Assembly (NCBI GenBank): GCA_002205965.3
Contig: NADL03000462.1
Location: 1,559,001-1,623,000 of the forward strand
Source of the DNA: Kappaphycus alvarezii
Taxonomy: Eukaryota; Rhodophyta; Florideophyceae; Gigartinales; Solieriaceae
Direction of reading: 5' to 3'
DNA length: 64,000 nucleotides
Part shown: positions 48,421 to 61,126 of the stretch, piece after piece
How the letters are laid out: each line of letters begins with the position of its first letter
Position numbering within the stretch: the stretch's first letter is position 1
Program-made: the position numbers and the translations under genes
Notes under the pieces: model-generated
What the model saw: only the letters and a program-made list of their open reading frames with translations
Databases searched by the model: none
Told to the model about the DNA's origin: nothing

Positions 48421-51400
48421 TCTAAAGATACGCAGAGGAACCCTGAGATGTCAAAACTCATTGCGTCTTTCTCGCTTCTACTCACTAGCGAGTGGACCGG
48501 TTCACGGAGGCACATGTTAGCCTAAATCACACTGAATTTCGTACGGCAGATTTACTCGCAAGGAGACTCCAATCTTGTGTGGATTGGCGTGAGAGTTTGA
48601 AACAGTTAGAAGTGGTATATTTCTGGGAGATTTTATGAGTTTAAGAGCCGTTTAGGGGTTCAAGGAGTGCCGCTGAATGAAGGATTCCTTTATATGGGCT
48701 AGATGAAGTAGCGCGCTCGAGCTACATTTGGAGGACGAATTATGTTGATAAAAGATACAAGAAGACGAAATTTATGATTTTCAGAGGATATCTTTGATTA
48801 TTTACAAGATTTTTGGGTACTGCATGATACAAGATTGCTATATTATCGCAAGACATTTTTCTTTCAATTATTTTTTAATGATTATGATGGAGGACCCACA
48901 GGCCACACTTGTGCCTGGTTTATAACAGGAAACACGCGGAATAGCTGGGGTAAGATTAAAATGAAAACTTTTGTCTTGTGTACACGCTTGCGTTTATGTG
49001 GATGAAACACCAGCAATGAATCGGGAAAGAGGCAGCCTCTGGCCGCTCAGTCGACACGTACCCGTTGCTGTAGCCGATTGGGCTTACAGCAGCAGACTTA
49101 GCCGCTGCAATCATTTTACAGTGTCACTGATCTCGTGATCTCGTTGCGAAGTCGAGCAATGTCTCCCTCTTCCTCGCTTAAGCTCACTAGTCTTCATCCC
49201 GTCATGCCTCTCTCATTATAGGATGTTTTAATGCTGTAAGGGGTGTAAGGGAAGGCTTAACAAGATTGGAACATTTCTGTATTCTTTATGTAGTTGGACT
49301 GTAAAGAAATCTGTTTCAACCTGAAAACTCACAAACGTCTGCCTTCCTTACCATTTCCCATCTACAAAAAATAGCCCGTCATAATGCTAGCATGAAAGGC
49401 ATGATGGGCTGCCAAGAATAAACCGACGGCGATTCACCAGAAAATACGCGACACATCGCCTTCCGGATCACCTTCCAAACTCCAGTACAGGCTTATTATG
49501 ATGCTATAAAGGAATGTGTGATAGTCTTTTTTTTGGAAAGATGATAGGGAAGGCGTAGGAGTCTGTGTCCTCTTGTGGATTTATGCAGTTTATCCCTAGC
49601 CCGGACGTCCCTCGTGCGCGTGATTCCTGTCAAAATAACAGACGCAGTGCTGATTGGTGGCTCAGTTTGAACTCGCTTTTACAGTGACCAAGAAAATAAT
49701 TGATGATAAAGCGTGTCGCGAAAGTAGTTTAGTAGTCAAATAAAGAGAAGATCGTGTAAATCATAACAAAAACACCTAGAGCTCACAAAAATCCATGAAT
49801 AATTCATGATTCACTCTTAATAGACCGATTACACCTTCCATACATTAAAATACCCCAAAATACCCTCTTAATAAATTAACGCATGACCAGAAACAAGCGA
49901 TAAATGAACCGGGCCATTTTTCCAAAAGTAGAGCACACCTTCGCACAAGAATAAGTCCTAGAGCTACCCAAGCGGTAGTAAAGTGGAGCAGCTCATCACA
50001 TAAGGAATACCTCCAGTGCTTCCCAGGTCACCCCTCCTGAATCTTTAACGGTGCCATTCTTCTGAACACTGTTCTCTGCCGCATGAAGATGAAATTTTAC
50101 ATAAGATAAATTCATAATCAGCGCCCTTCTGTTTCGCAAGCGAGACGCTATACTCCATGCAATAAAATGCTGTATACCGTGCAAATATGTGACGTAGTCA
50201 TAGCGTCTCTCATTTTAAAGTTTTCTGGGTTCATATTTAGAGGCTGACTCTTAAGTATCTCCCACGCCCCGTCATCAGTGCTAAGGATACTCTGGCCTGC
50301 CAAGAGCTAATTGGATGTGCATTAAAATTTTATCAAAACTTAATCGCGCTCACGTCGCATGTGGTGCTTACAGCACACGATACTTGCCCGAGTGACTGAA
50401 TCAACTTCAGCCGCTGTCCCATTACAGGTAAATAACTCTTTAATTTTCTTTATATCCTACCTGCTACGTGTCGAAACCTATGGCATGTGTTATAGCCTGC
50501 TAAAAAAGACATACGCATGAGTTCTGAAGACCAGGGTGAGTAGGCGGTGAAAGAGAGAGGTATTATTTTTCGAGTCTGTGCCTGTCACCAATACGCTATC
50601 TTCAGTACCCTAAAAACGATGGCTGAATCCAGTAAAAAGAAAATCTACCTCGAAGTACCATATGTGGCCAACTGTTGCACCAGTCTTATTCGTTTGAGTT
50701 TTCAAATCATCTTTGCTATCTATTAAATGCATCTAGTCCCAATAACCGTAGTCCACACGGAACAAAAAGTCCCAAAAAGAGCCATAAGTGCTTAATGCGG
50801 AGAACTAATGCCAAGTACCGCTCTAAAGGATGTAAGCGGATCGTAAATCGACCAGAGGGAATCCGCAAGCCAAAATGAGGCAATATAAATGCGAATAATT
50901 CCGTCAAAACGAAAAAAGCCTTTTGACATGAGTTAGGCGACGACCCTAAATGAGCCAGTCGCATTTCGATGGTAATTTTTAGTGTTACTTGCTCGTTGTG
51001 CTGCCCAAAACGGAGGGAATGTGTCCCGTGCTTACCCTGTGGTGGCAGCACAATTTAGAACTCACTTAAGCATTGATGCATCGCTATGAGTTGAACATGT
51101 CTCAAGCACCATATTTCCACGCGAAGTCCAGAATAGAAAGCGAGTGGATGTGACGCAGCGGGAAGCGTAGAAATAATTCGAGAGAAAATGCTAGGAACGG
51201 AAATTGTTCGTAAACAGCGAGGTTTATGCATCCGGCTGCTCGAATTTTGAGTAATGAAAGATGTACCGTAAGTTCATAGTGGTCGAAATGAACATCTGAT
51301 CTGAGTGAAGATGTAAAAGATACATCTCGAAGGCTTTTGAAACAATGTGCGAGGAATAAATCGGCCCCACAAACCGGAGAGATTTGAGAAGTTTAATACT

Positions 51401-52384
51401 TCCAAATCACCCTATACGCTGTAATTTATGAACAACAACACCATACCGCACTGAAAGTTGAGATGGTTTGTCTTCTTCCCACTTCCTATAGTCACAGATG
51501 ACGTAGTCTAAAAAAAAAATTTAGGAACCTCTATGCTTGTCTGCAGTATCTGTATCTGACGTACAACAAGTCAAGCAATAACAGCAATGAAACACCGCAG
51601 TCCAGACAGTGCGCCACGGCACCCCGTCCACAGATGCTCTCGCGGTACTTACCAGGTCTTTCGACCGACACCGTTATCCGCCCTACAAAGTAGAACCGGT
51701 GGGAAGACCGTTAGACAGTACACCCGCTCTGGTTCAAGCCGCCAGACTAGCGTCCCCAAGTACCAGGAATCACCCACAGTACTCGGATTAACCGGTTATT
51801 GCACTGGACAAACAATGATCACCACTCACACACACAGATGCTGAGCACACAATCACAGATGCACAGACTTCACGAACAGATGCTGAGACACAAAACGCGA
51901 GCGCCCAGACTTCAACACACAAGGTCCTCAACCTCTCGGATCAGAACCCAAAAAGACGGCGTGGGGATCCCGACCACAGATAATAGAGGGAGACTAAACG
52001 ATAACGTATAGCGATCGACCAACACGGGCAACAACGAGCACCCAAACAAAATACCGTTAGAGAGTAAACGTCGAATCACTACCACCACAATGACCGAAAG
52101 AAGAAGATCAACACCGACCAACGATACGTTCAAACACCCGACGCAACGAGAACGACGGAGAAAACGGAGGGAACGGATAGGAGAGAACAGCGAAGCGGGT
52201 GAACGGTGGTGAGGGAGAGCGGCGATAGACGAATTAGACGGCAGAGGTCAGCGGGGCTGGGCCCATAACCTAATAGAGGTTGAAGCTGAAAGGGAAGGTT
52301 GGATAAGGAAGGTGGTGGGAATGAAAGGAAGTTCGCCAGCTCTGGCCAGATTTTACTTGGAGGTGCTCAAGTCGCAACTTGTAT
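48421..52384. other. Gene-poor region
   Basis: Holds copy B of the short repeat (48741-48812). The part near 50716-51051 is open on both strands but unrecognised. From about 51587 to 51960 plus-strand frames are Ser/Thr/Arg-rich and partly open, possibly a decayed coding exon; no domain identified. Confidence 0.4.
48741..48812 (+). repeat. Short diverged repeat, copy B
   Basis: Second copy of the 43038-43110 repeat. Confidence 0.55.
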
Positions 52385-52468
52385 AGAACTATTTCGCCAC
52401 ACTCGCACTCAACTCTTACTCTACCTAGAACTATTTCGCCACACTCGCACTCAACTCTTACTCTAACT
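52385..52468 (+). repeat. Two-copy tandem repeat, 42-bp period
   Basis: Copies at 52385-52426 and 52427-52468 are nearly identical, differing only at the last bases. The low divergence means a recent duplication. Confidence 0.92.
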
Positions 52469-54180
52469 AAACCCTAGCCATCTAAGCGGGACACTCAATA
52501 CTACCAATCATCACAAGACATGGCATAGTAACACTGGCACAAATTCATGCCAGCTTACAACTAACAGTGCACAACGTTGCACAACACTACATCACGTCAT
52601 CATGTGTATGCACTAACTCACCAACTGCACGTAACCACACTATCACTACACTTCCCCAAATTCACAACACAACTCTTACACATGCAACGACATGTATACA
52701 CGGAACTACTGTAACCGCCACCACTGTACTTGACTCATCACCATAGTGCATCAACACCCATCAACCTGTACTGTATGTCCACGTACATACCTGTCCACTC
52801 TGTACTGCACAGCCGTACTGTACAGCATAGCCATATGTACTAGCTACACACGTGTACGCTAGAACAACCCACTAGAGCCACAACACTTGTACGCACCACG
52901 TTGCATATGAGCATTTGCAGTAGCCAATCAGAAGCCCGTTTCACGTTGAGTTTGAGATGAGGCGCATATGCGCTTTCCAAACGGCACCCTCCAAAACAGC
53001 CCATGCTCCCCTTCACTTTTGGTTTTCAGTGACAGCACAGGGTCCACAGCCAACAGCCCTGTGTTCAAATAGGACGGATGCACAATTTACAGGAGTGCGT
53101 TAAGGAAATGTCGCAGAACCGAAGAGGTTTGAAGTAGGGGACAGGTTTCTTTTCGTGCATGGATAGGATCCTAATTTTACCGAAAATATCCATCATTTGC
53201 GCAAAAAACGGCTTGCAACTGTAGAGGTTCGATTCTTGGTCACCTTCGAAAAAATAATTGACATTATTTCATGGATAAAAGCTCAAAAGAGAAATGAATC
53301 TTCGCTTTCTTGCCTATTTGTAGCCAAGCCAACCTCAGAACTTCCAAAAGCCTTGCAGGCTGCCTTTGACAGAAGCCCTTGGCGCGAAGCCCTACCTTCC
53401 GTCGACTTTTTTGCAGTTTGGTTGGTTTACTTAATCGCGGTTGAAGTGGCAGATGGGCAGGTCTCGAATTCTTCCGATGGAGTCCATGGTTTTGGGACGG
53501 TGACTGGTGTTGGGACGGTGATTGATGAAAATGTTGTAGGTATAGATGCGGCAGTCACATTTGTTCATGAGGGTAACGGAGCGAGAAGAATTGAAGGTGG
53601 AGTAGTTGCGGATAGTGATGATCAGAACGAGATAAGAGGGAGAGAGCAAGGGGGCGAGAGAAAGGGAGGGAATGGGACAAAGAAAGAGAGTTGAGAGAGG
53701 TGAAGGTGACGTGGACTTTACTCAGACCAGAGGTGGAGCGAGACCAGGGCTTATACAGACCTTGACGCGAGTCTACTGAATCTTCCGAACGACAGAGGGA
53801 ATTTTTCAGCAGTTCTTTAGATGAGGGTGAGAGGCTAACATTAAACAGTTTGAGCCGATCTAAAATATTTGAGCTGACCTAAAAGAGATTAGTTCAAACT
53901 TGTAGCAGTATATAATACGTACACGCATAACTCATAAACGTAGCGGTCAGAGTCACTAAAAGTGCAGAATCTAGGTTTTCAATAAATTTTTTTGTTCATG
54001 TTCAAGAAATTTAATGGATCCCTAATTTTTTTCACAATATTGTATCATATCATAAAATCTGTTGGTCTGTTTTCGTTCAAACTGTTGCTTCCAAAAGCGA
54101 AGTATCGAAACGAAAATATTATTCAATACTATCGAGACCTCCCTCGAGACCTACATTTTTACTGCTTGATGTGTGACACT
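52469..54180. other. Low-complexity and gene-poor region
   Basis: 52500-52900 is rich in CA-containing words and holds TACTGTA at 52717, 52769 and 52816. A 165-codon open frame at 53197-53694 begins with TTG, not ATG, and its sequence (Gly/Val-rich, then charged) resembles no family; I do not call it a gene. Confidence 0.4.
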
Positions 54181-55779
54181 CTACTGTATCCAAAAGAGCA
54201 TAATGTTTGCTGTCAAGATCGACTTGAAGTCTTTGCACAAACAATCACCTACCATAACCACATATAGAATGGAAATCTCCAGCCTCCCTGGGATCATTTC
54301 CTCACTGCACGCAAAGGTTGACCACATTTTCTTGCTCGGTTCAACGCTTCTTCCCCAAGCCGTTCCGAACATTCTTTTGTATGTGTCCTCGTTTCCTTCT
54401 GTTGCTGGATCAATTGGGAAACCTGGTCTTTGCATCCCGCTGCGCAGTGGTGAGGCAAATATACCATGAGTAAACTCCCTGCTTCTTCTAAAAATCACGG
54501 GAACCACTATTTGACGGTTGTCCACCTCGGTTTCTGGTATATGACTACCACAGCTTGCACCTAAGAAAAGAACCACTTGAGAATCTTTTTCACGTTCATT
54601 GTACGAGTACGACCCAAGAATTCTTGAGAGATGCCCTGCTGGACTCTTCGTCTCTCTGGTCAACATGCCCTGTCGATCGGTTGTAGATGTGATTCCGAAA
54701 TGATCACAGAGCAGGGCAAGTCCATCGAAATAGATTTCGAAATCGTAAGAGTCTACGGCAGTGTTTTGCGTGCAATGATAAGGTGGATAAAGACTTACCC
54801 GTTGAGCAACATCGCCATTCCCGAACAGATATATATTCTCAGCTAGTGATTCGAAAACCTGCAATGTACGCTCGACACTTATCCTTAACAAATTCGGAAG
54901 GACCCCATGCAACCTGGACGGTTGATCAACCACGTCCTCATCTCCAGCTCCCGCGGCACGGCATGAACTAGGCTTTCGCAAAGCACCTTGCAATGTAGCG
55001 ACCAATTTCTTTCTCGCTCTCATCTTCAGTTAATTCACGCAGTACTCCATGACAGGAGCACTCCTGTTACTTAATCTTTCTTTGCTGACAAGAAGCCTTC
55101 TCTTCAAAGCAGAAAACTTCGCCGCCAGAAGAGCTTGGCCCTCCTGAAACTTACGAAGGCTTCCATTTTCCTGTCTTTTGAGGGACCCACTTCTCTTGCG
55201 AGACATCCGCGTCTTAGAGAACCCTCTCGTAGAATCACACCAGTCATCATCGTTATAACCTGTACCTTTCTCCTTGTATCCTACTTTCGGAGGCTCCTTT
55301 ACTTCATCTGTACGCAGCTGTACACTAGCGATCTTCCATTTCAACCGAGGATTATCGTTTTGTCCCATTGGATCTTCTCCCCTGCGAAGTTGGCAACCTC
55401 GCAGAAATTCAACATCATGCACCTCTTCTTCACAAATATATTGTGTCTAGTACTACAGATCTGCACGCGCTAATACCTCTCCTTCACTTGTCTCCCTTAG
55501 CAATCCGATAATCTTACCTGTCCACCATTTCGGCTTATCGTCATCTGTGAACCACTCTACGTCAACATCTTGAAGTATCTTCGGAAGAACATCCATAGCT
55601 CTAAAAATTCTCACAGGGCGTGGGTTTTCATCAGTGTACTTTGAAATATATGGTACTTGTTGATCAACTTCACCGAAAGTAACCATCAAGAAAGCAGTAG
55701 TGCAGCAAGAAGATGTCAATCGAAACTTGGATTTGCATGGATCAGCCGAGTCCAAAGGCTTCCAGAGCTCGAAGTACAT
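54181..55779 (-). pseudogene. Decayed unrecognised gene U2
   Basis: ATG at 55779. Three consecutive ORFs (55779-55453, 55422-55030, 55023-54181) share one reading frame, separated only by TAG at 55453-55455, TAG at 55447-55449 and TAA at 55030-55032. Read through, they give a protein of about 530 residues. Near residues 75-125 the sequence VEWFTDDDKPKWWTGKIIGL followed by YICEEEVHDVEF looks like a Tudor- or PWWP-like beta-barrel. A basic Lys/Arg-rich middle follows, then a globular C-terminal half with HIPETEVDNRQIVVPVIF. No enzyme motif is seen. It is divergent from U3 with a 245-bp spacer. It could be a host gene family member or part of a large mobile element. Confidence 0.5.
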
Positions 55780-56024
55780 CCCGGAGCTTGGGGTTTCCTG
55801 ATTTTGATCTTACTTAAAACTAAATTGTTATTAAATATGGGTTTTGGCGGGAGAGTGGGAATATTTCTAAAATCTGAAGCATGTTATCGAATAATAATGC
55901 CACTCAAACGATTGCAGTCGCTTGAGTGGCATACAGAAAACTCTCTGGATTTCTTATCAGCGATGGTATCCTATCTTTGACTTTCTGTTTTCCAAATTAA
56001 ACGTGGTTCTAGCATCTAGAAGGA
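55780..56024. promoter_or_regulatory. Divergent spacer with hairpin, U2 and U3
   Basis: About 245 bp between the U2 ATG and the first plus-strand coding-like sequence of U3. It contains an 11-bp perfect inverted repeat (55897-55907 and 55922-55932, arm ATGCCACTCAA, 14-nt loop). A shared promoter for the pair is a reasonable inference. Confidence 0.4.
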
Positions 56025-58159
56025 TTCAATACTGGTGCCAGAAAGAGGAAAACACTAACCCAAACGATTGAAAACCTCAAAGGTGATAAGCTCATTATTG
56101 TAAACGAGGCAAATTCGAGCTCTCGAGACACTGATAATAACCAATTTGAGTCTGCAAAGCGCATAAGGGCCAGCCGCAATCCAAACCTGGAAACTGTTTG
56201 GTAGCCGAACCGAATAGACAAGGGTCTCAGCTTTCAGAGCACGCAAGTTTGTGAAGAAGAAGAAGAATCTGACGCAGATGAGATCGACAACCTTGAACAG
56301 ACTTTGCAGAAGGTTTCCGGTGCGAAAGAATCCGTATTTGGATAAGGATACATCGAGATCACAGGACTATGATGTACAAGTAATTCCATCTGCGAACGGT
56401 CGTCAAGTATATGCGCATCTAATCGGATATTCTAGGCAACAGGAGGAGAAAACAAGTTCTACATGGTTACCCGGAGAAGTACTGAAGAGAGATGTTCCGG
56501 GATTTGGAATCTACTTCTCAAAATTGGAGAACACCTTAGTCGCCAAATTGAAATTGATGGAGGATGTTCTGGGCAAAAGGATCAGTTTTGTTGAGCAACA
56601 GATAAGCGGACTTAGAAAAGATGTCATAGAGCTGCGTATAACTTCTCTTCGGGCTCGTTCTGACGAAACATGTGAAACTACAGCCTTATCTGCATTTGTA
56701 GCAAAACTTCAGAAAGCCACCTCTCATAAAAAATGGATTTTTGATGAAGATGTTCTCTGTCGTGTAGTTTCTACAATCTTCGCAGATACAGTTGTTGAAA
56801 TCGCCCTCGAGGATCCTCAAGACCTCTTACGCTTATGCAAAGAAGAATTCCACACAACACTACTTTCATTACTGCCGGGTGGAAAGTGTGCAGAATGGAA
56901 GGATGATGTTGGATTGCGCCACAGTACGTTTAGGAATAGAATGGTCATGAACTCTATCTTCAATTTACAGCACAACTCCTTCGGAAAGTTACTTCCAGAT
57001 GATGATACATCAAGGACTATCTTGGACCGAGACACAACCGAAAATGACATGACTAACCCAAGCGGAAACAGTTTGTCCGATAACTTCAACAATGGAGATT
57101 GAAAACTCAAACGGATTGCCCACCCAAAATGGCTCAGATCAGGATACATCACTCTAAAGGGCATCGACGCTGCGCAGCGTCAGCAAGAGGGGATTTTGAA
57201 TAAGAATAAGGAGTCTGAGGATGACATATCAGATAGTCGCTGGAACCAACGTTGGTACAATGTCAAAGATATGCCGACGAAGAGCGATATTGCGACGTAT
57301 GGTGCATATCGAGCGTTCAGTATAGTCAGACAATTTCTTCATACCTGTCGTCGTAATGGCAAAGGGCACTCTTTGAGAGCCTACTATACTTGATGTTGCC
57401 ATGGAGAAGTCATGGATTTGATGTTGCACAAGATCTTTTGACAATTACATGGTTGAATCCGAAGGATCTCAGTGTGCAGAACATTGCAGATGTGATGGAA
57501 ATGAAAGATCTTCAGTGCGATCCTGCCACTGCCGACAGACACAATTCAGAGCTGCATTCCAGGTTTATGACATCTCACAAATCCATGATTCCTGCTGTCA
57601 CTCACCCTGTCAACGTTTCTCAAGTAACTGGGAAGCAGAGGAAAGAAAAAGAATTGAGAAGAAAATGATTACGAAGATTATACATCTGGCAGGTTTTTCT
57701 GGCAGATTCTGCGCAGGTTTCACGAAATGCAACGAAAAATATTACGATGTTCTTCCATTTCTTCGTAGCCATTCATCGAGTTTACGACGTATCGCAGTCA
57801 TTTCGCAAGTGCTTTGTTACTTGACGAAAAACTTTATAAGGGCAAGTTCATTGTCTGATGCAACTTTTTTGGCTCTAGGTGACAGAATATGGAAAGAAAT
57901 TAGTTTGGATTTCTCTACCGGCCACAAAATGACATCTCTCATTGTCTTGGAGCATTTAGTACCGTCACAAAGCGACAGAATTCGTTCTCCTCGGAAAAGT
58001 TGTATCAACTTGTTTCTCGATGAATATCGCAAGGCAAACACTGCAGATCTGCAGGAATCTGATTTAATGACTCAGGAATTACCAATAGATGAACTAGGCG
58101 CACTTAATGGAGAATTGAACCAAGATCTAGGCCTTGCTCCAGGAGTCTTTAAGTTCTAA
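56025..58159 (+). pseudogene. Decayed unrecognised gene U3
   Basis: Plus-strand coding-like sequence begins near 56025 with a charged, Ser-rich and then acidic N-terminus (runs of Glu and Asp near 56250) in one frame with a TAG at about 56203. It shifts near 56345 to the frame of the ORF 56251-57102 (that ORF opens at GTG). A coiled-coil-like region (about 56520-56660) is followed by a globular part ending at a TGA (57100-57102). The same frame then continues to 57393. Two more shifts lead through 57390-57668 to the open block ending TAA at 58157-58159. No domain recognised. It converges on U4. Confidence 0.45.
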
Positions 58160-58408
58160 GGCGTTTCGACAGCTGCACTTCAAGCAAAACCATTTGAGCT
58201 CGAATTGTTATCACAAACCGAGCCCCTTCATGGCGAAGAGGGCCTTTAGAGTCACTTGATATTGATTCAGCGCTTATTTACTGAAGTAATACAGAGAATA
58301 TAAGTTCTTTCAATGAAAGCGTCGATTTTCATTGAACAGTGGAGCTCTCTATACATTTTGACAGGTCAACGACATCTCCAGCGTCTCAATTATTTTTTCT
58401 AAGTCAAA
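58160..58408. other. Convergent spacer, U3 and U4
   Basis: About 250 bp between the ends of two converging decayed genes. Nothing further seen. Confidence 0.4.
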
Positions 58409-61126
58409 TTAACGACCTATCGGGTGCATTTCAAGTCCGTAATCCACGTTATGAGCCCTGTTGCGGTTTTCCAATCGTAATTCTTCCCCATAACGTGCTG
58501 CAGAACGAGGCGGGTACTTGAATATACGAGAATACCATTCAGGTGCAAGGTCGTTCACGCCCCTTTCAAGTCGAGTTCTATCCTGCGGAAAAGCCACTTT
58601 TCTAAACCGAGGATCACGGGCTCAAGGATCAACAGAGCCCCAATTAGTGTTACCGTACTCATTACCATGGGCATCGGAATAGGCTTCTGCCAAAAGTTGT
58701 TTAAGTTCATGCAACCTGGTCTAAAGTTGTGATATTTGCCGCTCGGCAGACTCCAGTCTTAGGTACGCTTCCCTTTTTTCGTACATAATATTCTCCAGCA
58801 GTTCCCTCAACAACACACCTGTTGAATCAGAATTAATCCAACGCTCTTTTCGTGCTAGGTTAGCCAGACCTGGTACTTAAATAACATCCTGCTCTGTGAC
58901 ATGTAGAGCCATCGGGCGTGAGCGCGCAATCTTATCCCGCCTCGATTGCCGAATTCAATTTCTCAGACGTCTGAAACGTGGATCCTGGTAGGTAACCGTT
59001 CCGAATGCTCCAATCCGGTAGGGCTTGCAGGTTACTCTGCTTCCCATAAAATAATAGGAAACGTCAATGCCCTCTATTTCACTTGTATAGCCGTGCCAGA
59101 AACGTCTGTCGATATTTATTGCGGCCTGCATGCAGTCTATGATGTAGGAAACCGATACATCAACTCCGAGCACCATGCTCTTACATGCTTCTAATAACGA
59201 CCGAATAGTCTCCTCGAGGAAATTAAATAGGCGGCCGCCCTTTTTGGCCTCCGCCCACTATACAGCCGTTATGAGAGCATGTGTTTCAAGATACCATAAC
59301 CTATTTAGCCTGGTTTTTGTCTGTAGATTGCCAGAAGACAGTAGTTGCTGATGATAGTAGAAAATGATGGGAGCCAATGGCACAGGTAAGTGCATCGGGT
59401 ATTTCGGGATCTTGTACCACGCAGAGAATGCAGGGAAGCAATTCAGCATCGCTCGCACTTACAAATTTGCCGACTCATATGCATCAATTGGAAAGCAAAT
59501 TCCCAACCTCTGTCTGCAGTAATGTTCGAAATAGAAATGAGGCCTTGCGCCGAAACCATTCCAGACGCGGTTCATAAGCCCATCTTTTAACAGTGGCATA
59601 GAGCTGTCATTGAAACCACCATCACGTGTGAGGAGTTGTGCTCCAGCATCAAGATAGTAAACTTCTTTCATTTCGTGCACAAGTGTTCGATGGAAGCGCA
59701 GCGACCTTGGCACAGCCCACATCAATCTTGACTCGACGAATTGTGACCATGCATCCTTAGCGCTTTGGTAGTCAACTGCAGCATATTCTTGATAGCGACG
59801 AATATCTGTTTTCATCAAAGGGTCAGACTCCGCAGATACAGAGAGTACATACATGCGGAATGACATTTCCCGGATTGGAACAGTGTTCCAGTCGTGTGTC
59901 TCTAAAAAGGACGTACGTCAATTTGGTCATCTTCCGCAGCGCTGCGGTGATTACCGATTTTTATCCGAGCTTTCCTTGCTTGCGTGCTTCCCGCACCGGC
60001 CCAATCAGAGTCAAATGTAGGCATCATCTGATCATCTTGGTTAATCTCCGCGACTTCCATGCCCATATTGGTGCGTTTCACTCCTTTCAAATCCTCCCTA
60101 CCATTTGTCACTATCCCCTTACCGCCCGTACTCTGCATAACCGCTTCCATCACCGCCTCAACAGGCCTCAAGGCTGCCACCTTCTTCCCTTTACACTCTC
60201 CTTCTATCAACTCTTCCTCACCAGGGTTCATCAATGTCATGTTCTCCCTGAAAGGCGTCATCACTTCTAGCTAACCTCCACCGTACTTCAACATTTCCAT
60301 GTTATCCCTAACAGATTTCCGCACTCCAATCTCATCTTGACCATGCACCACCACCCCCCACTTCCACCTCAAGTCTATCATGCACCACCACTCTCGCTCC
60401 TTCTTCACCATTTTTTACCTCTCTCACTCCAACTGCACCAGGTCTCCCCCCCCCCGTTTCCTCTCCATCATGCTCCACACCTCCATCCATGTGCCGACTA
60501 GGCATCCCCACTCCTACCTGAGCTCGATACGGCCTCACTACACCTATTTCCTTTCCATTATGCTCCACTAATCGTTCCTCATCCGGACCAGGCTTCCTCA
60601 CTCCCACCCCCATCTCCACCAAGCCTCCCCACTCCCATCTTATCTCCATCATGCACCTCAACTCCCTCATGTCGACCAGGCTTCCTCAACCCTTCTTCGC
60701 CATGGTCCACCCCTCCCACCTCACCTCGACCCGGCCTCCCCACACTTACCCTCTCTCTACCATGCTCTACCAATCCCTCCTCATCTCCACTACTGGTGGG
60801 CACTACCAATTCCACCTGCACATCAGCATCTTTAACCACTTTCACCTCCTCTCCATAAAGCAGAAATACAGACTTTTCCTTCTCATGGGACCTTCGCTTA
60901 ACACTGGGTGAAGCACATGATTCCCTACTGACAACGCTAGCCACTCTTTTCTTTCCTCTAGCGACCGCCTTCGCTGCAATGTAAATGGTGCCAGAAACAG
61001 ACTTTCCGCAGGATGCCCTCTGATCGTCTATGTAGCTCCTTGCCAATTCTGGTTTTTCAAGCTGCGATCGCACTTTCCAAGCTCACCTTCCTCTTCTAGT
61101 CCCTGGTCCAGATGTTTTTCATCCAT
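58409..61126 (-). pseudogene. Decayed unrecognised gene U4 with internal minisatellite
   Basis: ATG at 61126 opens MDEKHLDQGLEEEGELGK; a one-base shift then gives RSQLEKPELARSYIDDQRA and a Lys/Arg-rich stretch. The middle (60381-60763) is an in-frame repeat tract. From 60264 a frame leads to 59902, shifts near 59890, and then a single frame runs from 59866 to 58409. That last frame is interrupted only by stops at 59459, 59258, 58955, 58877, 58721 and 58622, with no indel. It reads as globular protein (for example YQEYAAVDYQSAKDAWSQF, then RTLVHEMKEVYYLDAGAQLL), with a repeated PRFRRL/PRFRKV motif near the C-terminus. The TAA at 59459 lies in a GTAAGT context, so an intron there is an alternative. 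Joining everything into one gene is an inference. Confidence 0.45.
60381..60763 (-). repeat. Imperfect minisatellite, about 90-bp units
   Basis: The word CCATCATGCACC or a close variant recurs with its TGC or TGG at 60381, 60471, 60561, 60652, 60703 and 60763: spacings of 90, 90, 91, 51 and 60 bp. All but one are multiples of three, so on the minus strand they encode variable repeats such as VEHDGEETGGGRPG. The single 91-bp unit accounts for the frame change between the two overlapping ORFs. Confidence 0.75.

Noticed and set aside
53197-53694. 165-codon plus-strand ORF
   Set aside because: It opens with TTG, has no family resemblance, and the opposite strand is equally open in part.
59455-59465. 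GTAAGT at the TAA of U4, resembling a splice donor
   Set aside because: The same reading frame continues as protein-like sequence beyond it, and several other stops nearby lack such context, so decay is the simpler reading.
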